Below the pieces are notes generated by a model. That model saw only the letters and a list, made by a program, of their open reading frames with translations, was not told the origin of the DNA and did not search any database. Shown piece after piece: positions 1 through 7,711 of a DNA stretch of 64,000 nt. The first letter of the stretch is position 1; every line of letters starts with the position of its first letter. The stretch is taken from positions 124,001 to 188,000 of the forward strand of contig JANQOZ010000026.1 of assembly GCA_028285525.1 (NCBI GenBank). Direction: 5' to 3'. The translations under genes and the position numbers were made by a program. The stretch is from Lysobacterales bacterium (GTDB taxonomy: Bacteria; Pseudomonadota; Gammaproteobacteria; Xanthomonadales; SZUA-38).

Positions 1-1753
1 CGGTGTCGCCGGGTCCCTGCCAGAAGCTCAAGCCCCCAGACCCCGCAACCTGATCATCGTCCGTGAGATTGGTTGCGCTGATCGAGGCAAAACCGGTTTC
101 CACGGAGGTCATAAACGCGGTGGTCTGACCGTTCGCATCGGTAAGCGCGAGCGGCTGCTGAATCGTCCCCAGGGTGGACTGTACCTCCACCATCTTCCCA
201 GCCAGTGGATTGCCCGCGAGATCCCGCAAGGTCACGGTAATTTCAGCCTCGCTGACGCCGTCAGCGATCACAAACCGAGGCTCTGCACTGATCTGGGATC
301 GGTTGGTAACGTCGCCGTTGAGCGAGGCCAGCCAGGGACGGTAAAGCACACCCGCGGTCACGCTATCGCCGAGGCCAGCGTTGGTGTCGCCAGCGCCACA
401 GGCGCTGTCTCCATCGTCTGAATCGGCGGGTCCGCCGGCATCACCCCAGAAGTTGCCGACCGCGTCGATGCAGGAGTTTCGGGGAAAGTTGTTCCTGATA
501 GCGCCGAACAGGTTATTGACAATCGCGTTGCCTCGCAGAGACGCATTGCTTTCGCAGCAGCTGAAAATTCCCAGGCCAAGGTTGTTGGACAGACTCGAAT
601 CGCGCAGGTAAAGGTCTCCGCCAAACTGGAAAAATCCGCTGGACTGGCTGAACTCGATCGTGCTGTTCGATATGGTCAGCGTCCCTTCGTCGTTTTGGCG
701 AATCATCCCGGTGGTGTCTGGAGAGCCGTCGGTCTCGCCGCCCCAGCTGATATTCACATACTCCAGGACACTGTCGGTATTGCCGGCGAACAGGAGCTGC
801 CCCCAGTAGTCGCTGGAATCATCGATCCGGGTAATCGTGATGGGCTTGGCTTCCGTGCCTCGCGCCAGCAGCGTCGCGTCGGTGTTGGAGCCGATGACAA
901 TAGTCTTTTCCGGCCGAACCAGCAGCGTCACGCCGGGATCCAGCGTCCAGCGGACCGCATCGGGCGTCAGCCCGGTAGTGCGGACGTAGATACCCTCGGT
1001 CAGTTCGTACGGAATGCCGTGATCCTGCCAGGTGGCGTGCTGAAAAATGCCGCTGTTGATGCCGCTGCCCACCTCTATGCGCTGTACCCCGTTGTTGCTG
1101 AACGAATTGCTGCCGCCAAGCCCGCCCAGGGCACCGGCGTCAGCCAGGATCGGGGCGTTGGCAGATTCGTTGATGGTGATGTTGGTGACGCTCGGGGGCG
1201 TGACGTCGTTCTCATTGTGCTGCAGATAAAAGCCGTAGGACCCGCTTCGATTGATTGTCACGTGATCGACCATCGGCATCGCAAACGGGCTGCCGAAGTT
1301 GTCCTCAAATTCCAGCGCGGCCGTTTCTTCGCTGGCGTCATTGCCGCCGCCGTCGTTGAGGATCACATGACGCATGATGGAATTGGGCAGCAGGTCGATA
1401 GCCAGCAGGATCTGATCCCAATTGATGTTCGGATCCAGGGCGTTGAACACGATGGGCTGGCTCGCGGTTCCCTCAGCAATCAGTCCGCTGCCGGTCGCCA
1501 CAAACAGCCCCGCGGTGGCATTACACATCGTGATCTGCGTGCCGGGTTCGATGGTCAGCGTGCCGCCGTTTCGCATCGTCACCCGCTGGTTAAAGAAGAC
1601 TTCACCGGAAATCGTAATGTCGTATTCCAGCAGGCCAGCCAGCGTGGGGTTGCTGCAGTCGAAAACACCCGCCCCTGCTGGCGCTGCCAGCGCAACCGCT
1701 GCAATCGCCAGTACTCCCTGGGCAAGCCCCGTGGATGTCCACTTCCTTGTCAT
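1..1753 (-). CDS. Secreted right-handed beta-helix protein with Ig-like (Big-1 type) domain, 3' end outside window
   Basis: I read the reverse strand from ATG at 1753 as an open frame to base 1, so the C-terminus is missing. The N-terminus is a signal peptide ending near APAGAGVFDC. The next ~400 residues are repetitive short strands rich in N, G and T with recurring 'itIs.s.i..s' spacing and segments such as GTEAKPITI and LRDSSLSNNLG, typical of parallel beta-helix (pectate-lyase-like) surface proteins. The visible C-terminal part (EPRFVIADGVSEAEITVTLR, then LAGKMVEVQSTLGTIQ) matches the Big-1/invasin Ig pattern. A GGAG ribosome site precedes the start by about 7 bases. It is probably an exported adhesin or carbohydrate-binding protein. 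No catalytic residues can be assigned. A 401-residue plus-strand ORF over the same bases is a shadow. Confidence 0.85.
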   Translation of the reverse strand, partial: MTRKWTSTGLAQGVLAIAAVALAAPAGAGVFDCSNPTLAGLLEYDITISGEVFFNQRVTMRNGGTLTIEPGTQITMCNATAGLFVATGSGLIAEGTASQPIVFNALDPNINWDQILLAIDLLPNSIMRHVILNDGGGNDASEETAALEFEDNFGSPFAMPMVDHVTINRSGSYGFYLQHNENDVTPPSVTNITINESANAPILADAGALGGLGGSNSFSNNGVQRIEVGSGINSGIFQHATWQDHGIPYELTEGIYVRTTGLTPDAVRWTLDPGVTLLVRPEKTIVIGSNTDATLLARGTEAKPITITRIDDSSDYWGQLLFAGNTDSVLEYVNISWGGETDGSPDTTGMIRQNDEGTLTISNSTIEFSQSSGFFQFGGDLYLRDSSLSNNLGLGIFSCCESNASLRGNAIVNNLFGAIRNNFPRNSCIDAVGNFWGDAGGPADSDDGDSACGAGDTNAGLGDSVTAGVLYRPWLASLNGDVTNRSQISAEPRFVIADGVSEAEITVTLRDLAGNPLAGKMVEVQSTLGTIQQPLALTDANGQTTAFMTSVETGFASISATNLTDDDQVAGSGGLSFWQGPGDT

Positions 1754-1831
1754 AAGCCGTCTCCGATTCACAATTTACGTCCGTTTTTACGCAAGAAATA
1801 CGCACCGATACTTCTGAAACGAATTGGTGGC

Positions 1832-1900
1832 TCAAAACACGACATGACATTGCCAGCGGCCCCAGGCAAAACGCTGAGGGGCGTGCTCATGTCGTTTTGA
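1832..1900. repeat. Long-spaced imperfect inverted repeat in a divergent promoter region
   Basis: TCAAAACACGACATGA at 1832-1847 pairs with TCATGTCGTTTTGA at 1887-1900. The arms match except for a two-base AC insertion in the left arm. The pair flanks about 40 bases in the intergenic region between the beta-helix gene (minus) and the AIM24 gene (plus). It could be a paired operator or an RNA hairpin. There is no T-tract. Its function is inferred only from its position. Confidence 0.4.
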
Positions 1901-2016
1901 CGATATAGATCGCGGATGGGCTAGGCGAAATCTGACGTCCGGCCTATGATCCTCCAGCAGTTTTTCCGCCAGAATAGGCAATATTCCAAATACCCCCGCA
2001 TTAGAAAGGAGCCGCT

Positions 2017-2802
2017 ATGCAGTGCCACGAGGTTGACTATGAAATCTACGGCGACGATATGCAGATCGTCGAAGTTGAGCTGGACCCCGGCGAAACCGTG
2101 ATCGCCGAGGCCGGCGCCATGAACTACATGGAGGACGGCGTCAGCTTCGAGACCAAAATGGGAGATGGATCCAAGCCTTCGGGCGGCGTGCTGGACTCCA
2201 TCATGAACGCGGGCAAGCGTGTTCTAACCGGCGAATCGATCTTTGTGACCCATTTCAGCAACTCGGGGGCCGGCAAAAAGCGCGTGGCGTTCGCTGCGCC
2301 CTATCCGGGAAAAATCATTCCGATTGAGATGGGGGACATGGGTCAGGAGCTGATCTGTCAGAAGGATGCGTTTCTATGCGCCGCCTACGGCACCAGCGTC
2401 GACATCGCCTTCAACAAGCGGCTCGGCGCCGGCTTTTTCGGTGGCGAAGGATTTATCCTCCAGCGCCTTCGCGGCGACGGCAAAGCCTTTATCCACGTGG
2501 GCGGCACGGTCATCAAGCGCGAGCTTCATGGCGAAACGCTGCGCGTCGACACCGGCTGCCTGGCGGCCTTCACGCCCGGCATCGACTATGACATTGAGCG
2601 GGCGGGAAACCTCAAATCCATGGTGTTCGGCGGCGAAGGTCTGTTTCTCGCCACGCTGCGAGGCACGGGTACGGTCTACCTGCAGAGCCTGCCGTTTTCC
2701 CGGCTCGCCAACCGGGTCATGCGCGCCGCGTCATTTGGCGGCGGCTCAAAAGGCGAAGGCTCCATCCTCGGGGGCCTTGGAGACCTGTTCGGCGATCGAT
2801 AA
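2017..2802 (+). CDS. AIM24 family protein (TIGR00266 type)
   Basis: The 261-residue product starts at an ATG with a strong AGAAAGGAG ribosome site. It begins [20 protein letters not shown], and the repeated [18 protein letters not shown] and [20 protein letters not shown] motifs are the hallmarks of the TIGR00266/AIM24 fold, a cupin-like double beta-helix of unknown biochemical role. The length is normal for the family and the C-terminus has the usual glycine-rich tail (residues ~240-258). No signal peptide or membrane segment is seen, so it is probably cytoplasmic. It stands alone: the upstream gene is divergent, and the next gene begins 128 bases downstream after a short CCCCC/GGGGG hairpin near 2842-2858. 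The family assignment is secure; the function is not known. Confidence 0.9.
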   Translation: MQCHEVDYEIYGDDMQIVEVELDPGETVIAEAGAMNYMEDGVSFETKMGDGSKPSGGVLDSIMNAGKRVLTGESIFVTHFSNSGAGKKRVAFAAPYPGKIIPIEMGDMGQELICQKDAFLCAAYGTSVDIAFNKRLGAGFFGGEGFILQRLRGDGKAFIHVGGTVIKRELHGETLRVDTGCLAAFTPGIDYDIERAGNLKSMVFGGEGLFLATLRGTGTVYLQSLPFSRLANRVMRAASFGGGSKGEGSILGGLGDLFGDR

Positions 2803-2930
2803 AACGGCCAGGGGGTGGGTCCCTAACCCGCCCCGCCGTGACCCCCGAGTTTTGGGGGATGGCGACAGTCACTACCGCTTCTCACTATGGGGAACGCCCG
2901 CAGGTACCGGGCTGAACTCAGGAGAGAAGC

Positions 2931-5054
2931 ATGCACAGAGGGATCTTTCTCTTGTGGCTGCTGGCGATCACGCCGGTTCACGCGGCCACCGTTGCGGTTA
3001 ACACGCTATCCGATACAACGACCTCAGGAGACGGACTGTGTTCGCTGCGGGAGGCCGTCAGCGTTACCGATTCCAACAGCGTCGGCGCCACTGGGTGCGT
3101 TGCCCAGGGGCCTTTCGAAAATACTGATACGATTTCACTGGCCGGCCTGTCCGGCACCATCCAGATTGGTTCTACGCTCCCGATCATCGACAACGTGATT
3201 GTTGCCGGCCCGTCGGACGGAAGCGTCACCATCGAAGCCGTTGGCAACATCTTGCGGATGGTCACGCTGGACGGCGGCACTTTCATCCTGCGCGACCTGA
3301 CCTTTCTCAACGGCCGCTTAAGCGCGATCGCGATTGAGCCGAGCACGCTTGCGGTGATTCAGCGCTGTCGGTTTATTGCCAATAGCGCCGGCGCCAACAA
3401 CCCCGGCGGCGCGATCCTGGCAAACGGCAGCAATTCACTGGTCGACGTTCGCGACAGCTACTTTGAGGGCAACACGGCGGAGACGGGCGGCGCAATCTAC
3501 GTCAACAGTACAACTGCCAGCCTGACCGTCACCCGGTCCACGTTCACAGCCAATTCGGCGTCGTTCGCCGGCGGCGCCATCATGGCCCGGCTGGCACAGA
3601 ACGTGTCGATCACCAACTCAACTTTTGTCGGCAATTCGGCGGGCTCCAGCGGTTCGGCGCTCCGATTTGGCACCGGAAACATCAGCCCGGCGCCTATCGC
3701 TACCGTGTCCTACGCCACGGTGACCGGCAACACCGGAGCGGCCCAGATCGTGGCGTCGGACGGCTCGTCCGTCACCATCGAACGATCGATCCTGGCCAAC
3801 GCCAGTAACAACTGCAATACGGGTAGCGGTGGCACTATCACGCTGGACAGCGAGAGCATCGACGACGCCGGCACGTGCGGTGGAACGGCCGGCGCTCAGG
3901 TCAACCCGCTGCTTGGGCCGCTGGGGGACAACGGCGGGCCGGTGCCAACCACGAGCCTGCAGAACGGGTCGCCAGCGCTGGATCGGGCCGCCAGCTGCGG
4001 GTTTGTCAGCGAGGATGCCCGGGGTTCACTCCGGCCCTCAGAAGGTGATGGCGTGCCGCCAGCGCGCTGCGACGTAGGGGCGTTTGAAGCCCAGGGGGCC
4101 AACGTCTTTGCTGCAGTCAGCGGACTGTCGGGAACGGGCCTGCGGATACAACTGAACAGCCTGCCGGCGCAGCTGACCACGGGGAACGGACAGGTGTATC
4201 TCGGCAGCCTTCTGTCAGGCGACAGCTACAGCGTGACCGTGGCTAGCCAGCCGACCAATCCGAGCCAGGTCTGTACGCCGACGGCCGGATCCGGGACGGT
4301 GGCATCGACCGATATCAACGTAGCGGTGGACTGCGAGCTGGCCACGTTTTCCGTCGGGGGTACGGTGACGGGGTTAGCGGGAAGCGGCCTGTCGCTGAGG
4401 CTCAATAACCAGAGCACGCTGGCGATCGCCGGCAACGGCACCTTTACCTTTGCCAATCAGGTCCCGGACCAGCAGAGCTACAGCGTGGTGGTCGACGACC
4501 AGCCCACCGGACCTGATCAGATTTGCAGCGTTAATAACGCAACGGGCTCCATCAGCGGGGCGCCGGTCACCAACGTTGACGTCGATTGCCAGACCGTTGC
4601 CGACCTCAACGTCACGAAAGACGATGGCGTTGAGTTTTTTACGCCGGGCGAGCCGCTGACCTATCTGATCGTGGTCAGCAACGAAAGTCCGAGCACAAAC
4701 GTAGTCGGTGCCCAGGTGCTCGACGCCGTGCCGAGCGAACTCACGGGCGCGACCTGGATCTGCACCCCAGGAGTTGGCGCATCCTGTACAACAGAAGGCA
4801 CGGGCAGCATTAGCGAGACCGTGGACCTGAACGCTGGCGCGTCAGCGGTGTTTGCCCTGACCGCCTCGACGGCACCGACATTCAGTGGCATCGTTGAGAA
4901 CAGCGCCGAAGTGCTGACGCCATCGGGTCTGGTCGATGTAAACACGAGTAATAACGTCGCGACCGATCAGTCGGCAACGGGGCAGGTTTTCGCCGACGGG
5001 TTTGAGGATGTGGCCGCTAACATTGCGAAGAAGATCGAATCACTCACTCGCTGA
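2931..5054 (+). CDS. Secreted beta-helix protein with CSLREAV motif, DUF11 domain and internal GFE tag
   Basis: The 707-residue product has a signal peptide (MHRGIFLLWLLAITPVHA) and then the VNTLSDTTTSGDGLCSLREA motif that opens many secreted polymorphic beta-helix proteins. Residues ~90-330 are repetitive beta-helix strands, followed by the choice-of-anchor-Q-like end (GDNGGPVPT...GSPALDRA, then DVGAFE). Two Ig-like repeats (GLSGTGLRIQLN... and GLAGSGLSLRLN...) and a DUF11 domain (LNVTKDDGVEFFTPGEPLTY) follow. The C-terminal region carries QVFADGFED, the tag seen at the very end of other proteins here, but 16 residues continue after it. An AGGAGAG ribosome site precedes the ATG. The gene ends 23 bases before the response regulator, so it may be in one transcript with the two-component pair. 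Confidence 0.85.
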   Translation: MHRGIFLLWLLAITPVHAATVAVNTLSDTTTSGDGLCSLREAVSVTDSNSVGATGCVAQGPFENTDTISLAGLSGTIQIGSTLPIIDNVIVAGPSDGSVTIEAVGNILRMVTLDGGTFILRDLTFLNGRLSAIAIEPSTLAVIQRCRFIANSAGANNPGGAILANGSNSLVDVRDSYFEGNTAETGGAIYVNSTTASLTVTRSTFTANSASFAGGAIMARLAQNVSITNSTFVGNSAGSSGSALRFGTGNISPAPIATVSYATVTGNTGAAQIVASDGSSVTIERSILANASNNCNTGSGGTITLDSESIDDAGTCGGTAGAQVNPLLGPLGDNGGPVPTTSLQNGSPALDRAASCGFVSEDARGSLRPSEGDGVPPARCDVGAFEAQGANVFAAVSGLSGTGLRIQLNSLPAQLTTGNGQVYLGSLLSGDSYSVTVASQPTNPSQVCTPTAGSGTVASTDINVAVDCELATFSVGGTVTGLAGSGLSLRLNNQSTLAIAGNGTFTFANQVPDQQSYSVVVDDQPTGPDQICSVNNATGSISGAPVTNVDVDCQTVADLNVTKDDGVEFFTPGEPLTYLIVVSNESPSTNVVGAQVLDAVPSELTGATWICTPGVGASCTTEGTGSISETVDLNAGASAVFALTASTAPTFSGIVENSAEVLTPSGLVDVNTSNNVATDQSATGQVFADGFEDVAANIAKKIESLTR

Positions 5055-5077
5055 GCCGAACGATGGAAGGAGACTGA

Positions 5078-5761
5078 TTGTCTGCTGAGCAAAGGGACTA
5101 TGGGGTGGTACTGGTTGAGGACGACCCCGCTACACTGGACGCGCTGTCTGCCCAGGTGAAAGGCATTCCGGGTTTTCAGCTGCTAACTGCAGCTGCCAGC
5201 TATGCCGCCGGCGCGCGCGGCCTTTTGGAGCCTTATGATCTGCTGCTGGTAGATCTGGACTTGGGTGACGGCTGTGGTATCGATCTGATTCGGGCCAGTC
5301 GACAACGACAGCCGCAAGCGCGGGTCCTGGTAATCTCGGTGCTCGGCGATGAGCGTACAGTCGTAACGGCTGTCGAAGCCGGCGCTGACGGCTACGTACT
5401 CAAGGACTCAAGCGTCGGGACGCTGGCGGCTCAGCTCACGGCAGTCATGGCCGGTGACGCCCCGATCAGTCCAGGCATTGCCAGACATCTGCTCAGGCGT
5501 TTTCGCACCGAAGCTAAAGACATGAAAGCGGCCCGGCGCGCCGACGCCGCCCTCACTCCTCGGGAGGTCCAGATGCTGGAGTGTCTTGCCCAGGGACTGA
5601 GCTATAAAGAGGTTGCCAACCGATTCGACCTTTCTGTGCATACCGTGGGTGATTACGTAAAGACCCTGTACCGCAAGCTTCGGGTTCGTTCCCGCGGGGA
5701 AGCGGTAAACGTCGCTCTGAAGCACGGTCTCCTTGAGCTGGACGGCCCCGGCACTTCGTGA
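5078..5761 (+). CDS. NarL/FixJ-family response regulator (TTG start)
   Basis: The 227-residue two-component regulator has an N-terminal receiver domain (residues ~8-125) with the acidic pair EDD at the start of the fold, a phospho-acceptor Asp at about residue 59 (LLVDLDLGDG) and the switch Lys in YVLKDSS. A C-terminal LuxR-type helix-turn-helix follows (residues ~155-220: LTPREVQMLECLAQGLSYKE, then VHTVGDYVKTLYRKL). The start is TTG, chosen because a GGAAGGAG ribosome site sits 6 bases upstream and no better ATG exists. The next gene, its histidine kinase, overlaps it by four bases (GTGA), so the two are translationally coupled. The target promoters are not identified. The flanking secreted beta-helix and serine hydrolase genes are natural candidates. 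Confidence 0.93.
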   Translation: MSAEQRDYGVVLVEDDPATLDALSAQVKGIPGFQLLTAAASYAAGARGLLEPYDLLLVDLDLGDGCGIDLIRASRQRQPQARVLVISVLGDERTVVTAVEAGADGYVLKDSSVGTLAAQLTAVMAGDAPISPGIARHLLRRFRTEAKDMKAARRADAALTPREVQMLECLAQGLSYKEVANRFDLSVHTVGDYVKTLYRKLRVRSRGEAVNVALKHGLLELDGPGTS

Positions 5762-7668
5762 CCCAACTGCTTCAGGGCGTCTCCCACGAGAATATTTCTG
5801 CGTCCAGGTGGATCCGAGCCTTTGGCATTGCTCTCGTCAGCCTGCTGATCTTTGCGCTCGCGCTAGCGGCAGGGGAACGGGCCGCAAAACCCTCGGGAAA
5901 ATACACGCGCCAACTTGAAGTGCGCACCACTTCGCAGCCTGGAGAAGCCAGCCCCTGGCATCCCGTCGTACTGCACCCGGCGCCTGTCTACCGCTTCGCC
6001 GACGCCGGCCGTGCGCCGCTGGCTGTCTTTCGCCATCAGTTCGATCAGCCCGAAAGCGCAGAGAAGTTGGGGCTTTACCTCACCTGGAAACGACGCGTGG
6101 CGGAGGTGCGCCTGAACGGCGAGACGCTGACAGCACGAACGCCGGTGCAACCGCCCTCGGCAGTAGGCGGCTTTGACCCGGTGATCTATGAACTGCCCCG
6201 GGACATACTCCTGGAGGCTGACAACACCCTTGAGTTTCATGTGCTCGGTACACGCATGAAAATTCTGCCAGCCTTTTTTGTCGGGCCTATCGAAGATCAG
6301 TTTGCCGCCTACGCCTGGTCCCGTGCGATCAGCGTGGAACTGGTCGTCGCCTCGATCGGCGTCATGCTGTTTGTCATTCTCCTCTGTGCCGCCCTACCCT
6401 GGTTCGGGGATGAACGCAGCCGGGCCCGGGCACTGATGCTGCTACTGGTGGCCTGGTCGGTGCGCAACCTGAGTTTTTTCGGCATCGACGCGCTGCTGCC
6501 GGGGGCGGCGCAGCAGGTGTTCCACTATCAGGTGACCTTTTGTTTTCTTGTTGCGCTGGCCTGGTTCGCCTCAGCCTGGACCCGGACAGCAGGCCCTCCT
6601 GCCCATATCTACCGGCACGTTGCGCTTGGCCTAAGCGTTGGCGCCATACTGCCGGCACTGATTGGTGACTCGGGCACCGTGTTTCGCTGGCTGTTTCCCT
6701 TGGAGTCATTGCTCACGCTGGCGGTAGTGGCTTTTGCCGGGCAGCGGTTTCTCAGCTATTCATCCACGGGGCCGGCTTCCCGTAGGTACGAAGCGGTCCT
6801 ATTCTGTCTGTGTCTGATTGCCGTCGGCGTCGATGCATTGGATGACCGGTACCACTTGTCTCTGCCCTTCTCTAGCGATCTTTACCTGACGTTTTACACC
6901 GCACCCGTCTGCGGGTTGCTGCTCGCGCTTGCGAGCATGACGATCCTGGTCCGGCAGAGTCAGCGCGCTCGCGTGCTGACGGAAAACCTCAACCAGGTTT
7001 TGGATCGTCGGCTGGCGAACCAAGCGGTAGCGCTGCGGGCCGGCCATGAACGGGAACAGGCGGCCACCAGAGCCCGGGCCGTATTGGAGGAGCGTCAACG
7101 GCTGATGCGGGATATGCACGACGGCCTCGGCGGACAGCTAACCTCGCTGCTGGTTCGTCTGCGCCGGGGCCGGGCAGGCCACGAGGAAGCACTGGTTGAG
7201 GTAAGCCAGGCGCTGGACGACCTGCGGCTCATCGTCGCTTCTCTTGATCATGCGGAAGAGAACCTGGGAATTGCTCTCGGTGGCTTTCGGGAAAGGATGG
7301 AACCACGGCTGCGTGAGGCCGGAATCGGCTTAGCCTGGCGACTGGATGAGTCCGCCGCAGCCCGGCATCTGGAGGTCGCGAGCATGCTGCATGTGCTCAG
7401 GTTCTTGCAGGAAGCATGTTCAAACGTGCTGCGCCACGCCGGGGCGGACTCCATCGAGCTCGGGCTAATCGAGAAGTCGGACGGCCTGCTGGAAATCAGC
7501 ATCACTGACAACGGCCAGGGTCTGGCCCTTAAAACTCGTGCTGGCCGCGGCCTGAAAAACATGCGGGAGCGGGCACAACGCCTGGGCGGTACTTTCGAGC
7601 TGCGCCAAACCGATCACGGCACCCGAGTTTCCGTGCGGTTTCCAGCCGCTGAGCGGTCGACCGACTGA
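5758..7668 (+). CDS. Membrane histidine kinase, HisKA_3 type, partner of the upstream regulator
   Basis: The 636-residue sensor kinase has a first membrane segment at ~18-40, a periplasmic beta-sandwich at ~45-190 (PVVLHPAPVYRFADAG..., LGLYLTWKRRVAEVRLNGET) resembling the 7TM-DISM extracellular domain type, about seven membrane helices at ~200-405, a short coiled coil, and then the dimerisation box MRDMHDGLGGQLTSLLVRLR with the phospho-acceptor His near residue 454. The ATPase domain follows, with EACSNVLRHAGA (N box), DNGQGL (G1) and GRGLKNMRERAQRLGG (G2). The start is GTG, inside the stop region of the response regulator. The fold suggests sensing of a carbohydrate-like or small ligand in the periplasm; that is inferred only from the domain type. 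All catalytic motifs are intact. Confidence 0.92.
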   Translation: MTQLLQGVSHENISASRWIRAFGIALVSLLIFALALAAGERAAKPSGKYTRQLEVRTTSQPGEASPWHPVVLHPAPVYRFADAGRAPLAVFRHQFDQPESAEKLGLYLTWKRRVAEVRLNGETLTARTPVQPPSAVGGFDPVIYELPRDILLEADNTLEFHVLGTRMKILPAFFVGPIEDQFAAYAWSRAISVELVVASIGVMLFVILLCAALPWFGDERSRARALMLLLVAWSVRNLSFFGIDALLPGAAQQVFHYQVTFCFLVALAWFASAWTRTAGPPAHIYRHVALGLSVGAILPALIGDSGTVFRWLFPLESLLTLAVVAFAGQRFLSYSSTGPASRRYEAVLFCLCLIAVGVDALDDRYHLSLPFSSDLYLTFYTAPVCGLLLALASMTILVRQSQRARVLTENLNQVLDRRLANQAVALRAGHEREQAATRARAVLEERQRLMRDMHDGLGGQLTSLLVRLRRGRAGHEEALVEVSQALDDLRLIVASLDHAEENLGIALGGFRERMEPRLREAGIGLAWRLDESAAARHLEVASMLHVLRFLQEACSNVLRHAGADSIELGLIEKSDGLLEISITDNGQGLALKTRAGRGLKNMRERAQRLGGTFELRQTDHGTRVSVRFPAAERSTD

Positions 7669-7711
7669 AAAGTGGTGTCAACGAAACAGGCGGATGTTCG
7701 TTGAGGGGCGT

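Noticed and set aside
695..1900. 401-residue plus-strand ORF
   Set aside because: It is antisense to the open minus-strand beta-helix gene (1-1753), which has a signal peptide, ribosome site and Big-1 domain. The plus-strand reading has no family pattern.
2842..2858. CCCCC/GGGGG hairpin after the AIM24 gene
   Set aside because: The stem is only five base pairs and lacks a T-tract, so it is mentioned but not listed as a terminator.
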